Part shown: positions 57,491-64,000 of the stretch, in pieces
Layout: every line of letters begins with the position of its first letter
Position numbering within the stretch: position 1 is the stretch's first letter
Assembly: GCA_002749535.1 (NCBI GenBank)
Contig: MZZL01000388.1
Coordinates: forward strand, 124,001-188,000
DNA: 64,000 nucleotides
Source of the DNA: Apophysomyces variabilis
Lineage: Eukaryota > Mucoromycota > Mucoromycetes > Mucorales > Mucoraceae
Reading direction: 5' to 3'
Notes under the pieces: model-generated
Databases searched by the model: none
What the model was told of the DNA's origin: nothing
The model's input: the letters and a program-made list of their open reading frames with translations, nothing else
Program-made: the position numbers and the translations under genes

Positions 57491-57840
57491 ACTGCTTTTG
57501 TTCCCAAAACGGCGAGAACGCGCGGTCTGTCAAAAAATAAAGGATCCATTCGGGCGATGGATTTTTCTGTCGGCCGCCCAGCATAAAGAGAGTCAGAGCA
57601 GTTTACTCGTAGTCAATCATACACTACGGAAAATATAGGTTTCCTAATGATTCCTATAGATCTACATTGGCCTTCTACTCATTAGGATACATAGATAATG
57701 CACCAAGAAAAAGAAGAAGAATATGGCAACCTTAAGGTAGATGTCCCGCTCCCATAATGTAGTGCACAATCTTTTTTGGTGCACTCGTTTTGCATATCCT
57801 CAGCCGCTCTGCAATAATATTGAGCGGTATTCATTTCCTC

Positions 57841-58915
57841 ATGAACATTCTTCCGCATAAAAGGTAAAGCTTCTTCTGTTGATCAAAGCAGTATATACAT
57901 ATGACATTTACTCAAAAGCACTGCGTAGCTGGCATGTGTATAACATCAAGAACATTGAAAAGGTGAAGAAGGATGAAGCCAAGGCCAAGCAGGAAGAGGC
58001 TGCCAAGGCAGAGCGAGCTGCGGTAGCTGTAAGTTGGAACATATAACTTGGACCGTTCCAGATAATTTACGGTTCTGTTGTATTAGGAAAGCGAGGCACG
58101 ACTGAACTTACTGCGTAAACGAGCAGAACAAAGACAACAAAGTCAAGGGATCGTTACAGCATCATCCACTGTCACTAAGAATGTCAATTTATTTGAAGAT
58201 CTGGAGAAGGTAAGCCATCGAAGAACAATAGTATGACATCCAGCTAAGATCTTTTTATCAAAGAATGCTCAAAATGAAGAATATATTGCTGAACAAAAAG
58301 AAAAAGAGGACAAGTTGAACCGGCAGGTGACGATGTACCTCAACCAGACCGAGGAGGCACAAGGTATGGTTGTTGTTATTCCGAGAGTTGAAGTATTCAT
58401 TTTGTGGATGGTAAAGGCAAACCTTGGTACACTGTTACTGGATCGGACGAAAAGTATAAGGATACCTATGTTAGACGGTACACACCGAAGGAGGGGTCGT
58501 CCTCAAAGAGAAAACGGCCCGCTATCACACTTAAGGAGGATCCTCTGGAGGTAGTCCGCGAACAGCTAGAAAATAAAGAAAAGAAGAAAGCAAGGCATTC
58601 TACTCATAAAGAGAAACGCAAAAAAGAAAAGGCAAGTGACTGCAATCGTAGAGGGATTTTTGGGAGAAAGAAGATGATGTTTTTGATCCTTACCGTCGAA
58701 TTTAGTCTTCTTCTTCATCTCTGCCTCCTTCGATCGAGGAGCTTAGAGCTCAGCGTCTGGAGCGTGAAAGACGGGAGCGGTCGCGTACTCGAACCCTCGT
58801 ATTCGGTGAGACACCACAACCTGTGCGTGAGGAGACGCGACGGTATCATTCCCAATTTAATCCAGAAGAGACGGCGTCTACGAAAATGCGATCCAGAAAA
58901 CGTTACTATGAATGA
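57841..58915 (+). CDS. LENG1: LENG1-like protein with CIR_N domain
   Basis: Homologue of leukocyte receptor cluster member 1, a small, highly charged nuclear protein with a CIR_N domain. Six exons keep frame: 57841-57863, 57929-58028, 58087-58209, 58264-58363, 58417-58631, 58706-58915 (256 aa). The start MNILPHKSWHVYNIKNIEKV, assembled over the first splice, mirrors human MNILPKKSWHVRNKDN. EARLNLLRKRAEQRQQ, VNLFEDLEK, PSIEELRAQRLERERRERSR and RRYHSQFNPEETAS follow, the last matching the human C-terminal box. The fifth intron (58632-58705) uses a GC donor, AAG|GCAAGT, and any GT alternative breaks the frame. It is divergent from DML1, with about 350 bases between the starts. Confidence 0.87.
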
Positions 58916-60851
58916 TAATTCTATTTCTCCTCGCTTTTGATAAGCGAACCTACGGGTGTGCACAGCCTGTCGTTATTGAAACACGTTTTGGTAGCTGTGA
59001 TAGCCGTTCTGAGAGACAAGAATGGTCTTTTCTTTTGCCTATATCCTATCTTCTGTCCTTCTCAATATCTTAATCATCGTCTAAGTCCTTATCATTGCAC
59101 CTACGTTAACTTGAATCCAATTTTTTATCCGATTCACGTTGACGTAATACATTCAATGTTGGTGTTCTGCTGTCAAATATGCTATGCAACCGGGTGACAT
59201 AACCGATGAAAGGTGGTAACAGTACTATTACTCTCTGCATTGGATCAAAGGACCCCGTAGTAATAAAGCGAAATTTTTGCTACCCACGTGAAAATGATGT
59301 TGTGCACCATTAAAAGCCTCTATGGAGTCATCCGGCAGAATACTTCACGTTCTTTCGCAACTGTATTTCTGCTATGAAAGGATGATATACATTTTAGGCA
59401 ATTCATTGATAATCCGAACCAGATGAAGAGAATTACTTTTCAATATGCCGAAGCATGATACCAAAGGGGAAAATGAAGCATGCGAAAGAAAGAGAGAGAT
59501 GAATAACCTACAGGATATGTTTCCAAGTTTCCTTACTGGAACCAGGCGGTGACTTTGAATGAGCTGTTACTCTGTTTGACCGTAAAATGTATATGATTAC
59601 GAAAGCAAAATACAGCTGCAAATGGCATTGTGGCATGCAAAAAGGGAGACCGATGACTTGTCTACCGGTCATTGTTACTGTTTCTTTTATGGATGCAACA
59701 CGTTTTAGTAGTACATCATCCTTTCCTGTATGTGGTGCACAGATCATGTCATATAAAGTAATCCGCACAACTCCTGTGAAAAAGAAAGAGTACTGCAGTG
59801 TGCTGCAGCTTTTCTTTATACCACACCAAAAAATGCGTATTTCCCCGTGTTTTGACTTTCAGCTTATTGGGGATTGGATAAAGTCATTGCATGAAATTTT
59901 GCACTGTAGGAAAGCAGGAAGACTTTTTTAAAACGCACTCTTTCCCTTTTTCAGTGCATGATCCGTATTACGTATACAATACTGCTTTGAATATATAGTT
60001 TGTAAATAAGTGATTTTTCTGCATAGATGTTATTTCTATTGTTCCAATCACAGTATTCACACGAGGTTTACAATGGAAGAAGAACGGTGAGGGTTGTTGT
60101 TTTCTTTTCAAGACCAACTTACTCCAAATATCAAGAACTGGACAATATTTCTATAGTTAGATAAACAACACTCTATAACTTTTTTTTTCATGTTGCAGGT
60201 TCACAGTCAGGTTCGTTGCTTCCCTATTTTAGCATAAAAGTTTTCTTTTTTATCGAATTGCTTGAATTACGATTTTAAATTGATTTAATCGTTTGACCAT
60301 AATTGTTGTTGTATACATATTAGATCAGCTGCTAATTAGGGGCTCAGTCAGTGTGGTCTCATCAACCGCAGAACAAGGAGAATGAAAAGGTTCGTGTCGT
60401 CGTAGCTGACTTCCTACTAGTCGTCAGGTTAAACTTCCGAAAATCTTCTTCTGCAGCTTGTATAGTTCGTACCTAGTAAAGGAAAAAAAAACAGCATCAA
60501 GGTTATGAACAGCTTTCATGGCAACGAGACCTCGGGGACAAGGTTCACTCCTGCATGATTCCTCACGCTTCCACATTAAGATATAGAGAGTGAGAGAGAT
60601 AGAAAGACAGAGAGACAAAGAGGAAAAAAAAAGAGTGAATTAATGGAGAGGCATCTACCTTGAAAATAGTCTATCCGTCTGAAGATGAAACAAACGCTGC
60701 TGGACCTTAAAAAGAAGCAACCTCCTGCGATTGCTCCTTAAACAAGCCTTTTTTCATTTATTGCTTCGTTATTACTATCTTCTTCCTTCTCCTCTATCTC
60801 TCTCTCTTCTTTTTTTCTTTTGCTCTCATACCTTTATAATTTCCTTGAATC
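58916..60851. other. 1.9-kb intergenic region
   Basis: No supported gene. The longest open frames (about 86-114 codons near 59508-59931, on both strands) are mutually overlapping shadows. The right end, about 60770-60830, is a T/C tract typical of the promoters in this window. Confidence 0.5.
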
Positions 60852-61322
60852 ATGGCAACAACCAAACTTTTTCATCAAAGATCTTACTCAATGCCTACAG
60901 GAAACGCCTCTTGTATGTTTGATGATAAAATCGCTTGGTAAGTCCCATTCGCGGGATTTAACAGGGAAAATAAGCGAAGAAAAGAAAAGAAAGAATACTC
61001 ATACGGAAATGAATGGCAGTGCTGCACCAAAAAAGTCGTCGGAAGATAGGTAATGTCCATAGCAAAAGCATGGTTATCGTCCCTGATTCTTGCCACTTAT
61101 TTCCATATAACAGCCTGACCCAGCCATCAACCAATCTTTCATCTGTGCCTAGACCATTTGCAAGTCAATCTCCTCGTCTGGGCCGTGATCCATGGTTGGA
61201 AACTCGCGACTATCTCTTTGGCGCCACTGAGATCCAGTGTCCTCTCTATAATCAGAACGATATGAAGCCGTACGTATTCCATAATAAGAATAGAATCGAC
61301 AAAAGCAAAAGAAAAAAGACAA

Positions 61323-61354
<32 letters not shown>

Positions 61355-62240
61355 GATGTGTCACTCATGCCATGTTCCATTCACCAGTTTAGATATTGAG
61401 CTCCATTGCGTCATGGAACGTGGACTTTTCCTGTCTGAATCGAATTGGACATGTTACCGCCGCAATTACTTTCAATTAACGAGCATGCTGGTCTTGCCAT
61501 CGTCAGACAATACCACGGTTTTATGTCAGCAAAAACTTGTCCGGCGTTTCTTGTTAAAGCTCACTGCACGTTCGTCAGAAGATCGTCCTGTCGAATTAAT
61601 CCAACTGACGACTAAGCGAGATAAAGGACCACGGATCACACCCCCTTCGCTTGCCATCCGACCGGGCGAATGGGGCACGTTCCGACGCATCCAATTCAAG
61701 TCAGCCACAGCCAATAATGGGAAGAAAAGAGCATCTCAGCAGTACTTCTCCCTTGTGATTGAACTCTTGGCCGAATTGGACGACGCTTCTCAAGAAACCA
61801 TTGCTCGTTGTCAGTCCGTACCTATCGTGGTTCGTGGCCGAAGCCCGAGCCATTATGGCGAGATCTACCCCTATACACGCAAACGCCTTTTTGACGGGGA
61901 AACCATGGCTAAGCGCAAAAGGACAGCCACCGTAACAGGCGTCCCTGCTTCCAAAATGGGAGTCATTACCTTTGATCATTCACGTTCGCTCAGTGCCAAC
62001 GACTACCAAGCACAACACCTCCTCGATCAGGATAACAGTAGCCCGAACAGAGCTTGGGAGCTAGGTCTTCCCGGCCTGCCCTGGTCTGCTCATGAACGTA
62101 CCGAATCAGCCAACACATTTGTCTCCATCCACAGTGCAACTCTTGGAGACTATACTCATGCACCGTATCGATTCCCTATCTCTTTCGGACCTCCCTCTTC
62201 CACACACTTTGCAGTCGATGGCCATGGTATGCTTGATTAA
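60852..62240 (+). CDS. NDT80/PhoG-family transcription factor
   Basis: DNA-binding regulator with the Ig-fold (s-type) NDT80 domain found in yeast Ndt80 and filamentous-fungal Vib-1/XprG, which control meiosis, nutrient stress, secreted proteases or cell death. Three exons keep frame: 60852-60937, 61114-61269, 61388-62240 (364 aa). The domain fills the middle: NWTCYRRNYFQLTSMLVLPS, RRFLLKLTARSSEDRPVELI, LTTKRDKGPRITPPSLAIRP, TFRRIQFKSATANNGKKRA, QQYFSLVIELLAEL and VPIVVRGRSPSHY. A basic YTRKRLFDGETMAKRKR follows. Intron 2 holds a (GA)n run. The frame ends TAA at 62238-62240, but the sequence G|GTATGC just before the stop could be a donor leading to further exons, so the C-terminus is less certain. 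Confidence 0.9.
61323..61349 (+). repeat. (GA)n microsatellite in NDT80-like intron 2
   Basis: About 13 GA units lie inside the intron, roughly 40 bases before the splice acceptor. Confidence 0.9.
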
Positions 62241-62394
62241 AAACTCCGTGCATGCATGATAGGTTCTCACTCTTCTTTTACGTCTTTCCGTTTTATTAGA
62301 GGGCTTCCCCCATTAGAGAATTAAGATTTGAAGGCATGACAAGAAACACAAGCATTGCTGTTTCCGGAATTTCTCTCATTTTCATTTATACTTA

Positions 62395-62425
<31 letters not shown>

Positions 62426-63787
62426 TCTGCCTCCATGTATTTACTGTCACTCCTTTATCTTTTCGTTTTGTATTCTGATCAATCATGTTTTTACAATGTC
62501 ATTTCTTGTAATTGATAACCAATTATTATATGCTGCATAACATGAGATGGATGCAGCCTCAATAGAAGGCGTCTGCCAATCTAGGATCTAAAAAAAACAT
62601 AACTTGCTATATTTGATTTTAGTTTTCGTAATCTAGAGCGAGAGGGGGAAACACCATAGGCATCTCGGGTTTTGATCAAGGCTTTGCTATGTGACAGCAA
62701 CGGATGATTTGCATTTACTGTATAAAGAACATGACCGACGTCAATAACATCACTACTATTATTACTTGTCTATGCGTATCTATCTATCTCCAGGAGTTAC
62801 TGATGCTGCTTTCCTATGACCATGGCGATCAATCCTTTTGGGCAGAACAGGGAAGAGGACCAATGTTAACCCCGACATTTTTCCTGCAATAAAGAAAAAA
62901 AAAAGAAAGCTGGATGTAGACGCGCAAATGCAAAGACAAGGAGAAGGAGGGGAAATTCTGATTTTCTAAGCGCTGTTTTTTCCCCTATAATTATCCTATA
63001 CCGGGGTTACCTGCAAGGTGTGATATGCAGTTCTCGCGCCCAATCCGCCCGTGCATGATCCATCGCTCTTAAAAAGCACCCTGCGTGTCATTCCCGCATA
63101 TACACCATGCTTCGTTCTAAAGCGGTATTATTTAGAGCTTGATCCTACTTAATGATTTACTATCACCCAATGCATATAATATGAGGTAAGGAATAACGTT
63201 GCTTTCTAACCGATATATTCTCATTTTGTATTCTATTTCTAGCTTAGGATAAAAAGCAAGATGAACCATGGGAGATGTCAGATCGAGTTTTCTTTGCGAT
63301 ATAGTTAGTATGACGCATACTAAAACTATGACCAGTAACGCTATGTCTGTGCCATGTCCAGCTGGGTTTTTCGAGATAAAGATCTTTAAGTAGGTTCAGG
63401 TAAATAGATTAAAGCTGATAGAAGACATCTACTTTAAATCCCTCATTAGACCAAATATCCATTAAAAATTGATGTGTATCATAGCCCGCAAAGGTTTATG
63501 AGCTTATCCATAACGTCTAAAGAAAACACTCTAAGGATTCTAAAGGGTTAATTCATGTTATCAAGGATGGAAAGATAAGATGTGTTGCCAAATTTTAATC
63601 ATGTTGCCATTTTTCTTTCCATTGTCTCAAATATATGTTTCATGATGATGTTTGGCCATGTCGCCCATGGATCCTATCCATTTTAACACCATGATTCAGA
63701 GGTTATCATGAAGCCGGCTTACCATATGCAAACAAAGGATCTGTGCACACGAGCTCACGAACACGGGAGCAGACCAACGGGAACAGT
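62241..63787. other. Intergenic, AT-rich right end
   Basis: Holds the CT microsatellite and short open frames only. A plus frame at 62793-62892 after a CAG acceptor (LLMLLSYDHGDQSFWAEQG) is too far from the NDT80-like gene to be a normal exon of it. Confidence 0.45.
62395..62421 (+). repeat. (CT)n microsatellite downstream of the NDT80-like gene
   Basis: About 13 CT units in the 3' flank. Together with the intronic GA run, the gene is flanked by complementary dinucleotide tracts about 1 kb apart. Confidence 0.9.
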
Positions 63788-64000
63788 CTAGCGTATATTA
63801 AGCCGCAACAAGGGGGTTATTTCTGCAAGATGTATTTGAAAACTACACAGAAGTGTGCCATGTAAATTGTCCTGGAAGTTGAGAGTCATTGCTTCAAAAT
63901 CAACAACGTTTTTAGAGAAGTCGATCGGGTTCTTCAGAGATTGTCTGGCGGAAGCAAACATGCCGTCCAGTAATAGCAGCTCTCGTATCAGCGGGATTAC
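63788..64000 (-). CDS. Open frame running off the right edge (partial, unidentified)
   Basis: On the minus strand, 70 codons are open from the window edge to a TAG at 63788-63790. The translation (IRELLLLDGMFASARQSLKN, then FEAMTLNFQDNLHGTLLC) is moderately protein-like and has no recognised motif. It could be the last exon of a gene that starts to the right of the window. Confidence 0.25.
   Translation of the reverse strand, partial: VIPLIRELLLLDGMFASARQSLKNPIDFSKNVVDFEAMTLNFQDNLHGTLLCSFQIHLAEITPLLRLNIR

Noticed and set aside
62793..62892. A fourth exon of the NDT80-like gene
   Set aside because: It would need an intron of about 560 nt, far longer than others in this gene, and the translation has no link to the family.

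Overview
This is a stretch of eukaryotic nuclear DNA. The genes are dense and cut by many short GT-AG introns, mostly 45-110 bases. I could place about 95 introns by frame, splice signals and protein-family continuity. Gene content (ATG2, a WC-2-type PAS/GATA factor, an NDT80-family factor, a DUF3020 protein, a TGL-type patatin lipase, two Fanzor relics) together with genes absent from many ascomycete yeasts (BRE/BABAM2, U11/U12-59K/PDCD7, LENG1, UreF) points to a basal fungus. My best inference is Mucoromycota, probably Mucorales.

Layout. 0-5 kb: the tail of a plus-strand gene, mitochondrial CLPX (minus) and urease accessory UREF (plus). 5-13 kb: a small acidic protein, a BRE/BABAM2-like gene, a possible 49-residue zinc-knuckle protein and a DUF202 membrane protein, bracketed by two near-identical inverted 258-bp repeats (5.8 and 11.2 kb). 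A third, diverged copy lies at 12.2 kb. 13-14.5 kb: a glutathionyl-hydroquinone reductase. 15.5-17.3 kb: Fanzor (TnpB-like) relic 1. 19.5-22.4 kb: an Nrd1/SCAF4/8-type CID+RRM protein. 22.7-24.7 kb: a protein with ten Myb repeats. 25.5-28.2 kb: a 17-exon patatin-type lipase with an 8-nt microexon. 28.4-31.4 kb: an F-box/ZnF-UBP-like/DUSP protein and a DUF3020 regulator. 31.9-34.5 kb: Fanzor relic 2, followed by a 279-bp MITE and about 4 kb without a confident gene. 39.1-46.2 kb: ATG2 (15 exons, 2076 aa). 46.9-62.2 kb: a compact run of alpha-arrestin, WC-2-like factor, prolyl-tRNA synthetase, PDCD7, DML1/Misato, LENG1 and an NDT80-like factor. The last 1.7 kb is mostly non-coding, with an open frame running off the right edge.

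Most genes are unrelated housekeeping or regulatory loci and do not form a pathway. The most unusual content is the pair of Fanzor loci about 16 kb apart. They are homologous to each other, keep RuvC-I and RuvC-III aspartates and the zinc ribbon, carry introns, and both appear disrupted. Both have Lys where Fanzor proteins usually carry Glu before the T-S motif. Other points of interest are the inverted repeat family, the MITE, the F-box/ZnF-UBP/DUSP architecture, a patatin lipase without an evident catalytic Asp, and several unusual introns (29-nt, GC-AG, 8-nt microexon). All gene models come from reading the sequence. No database search was run.
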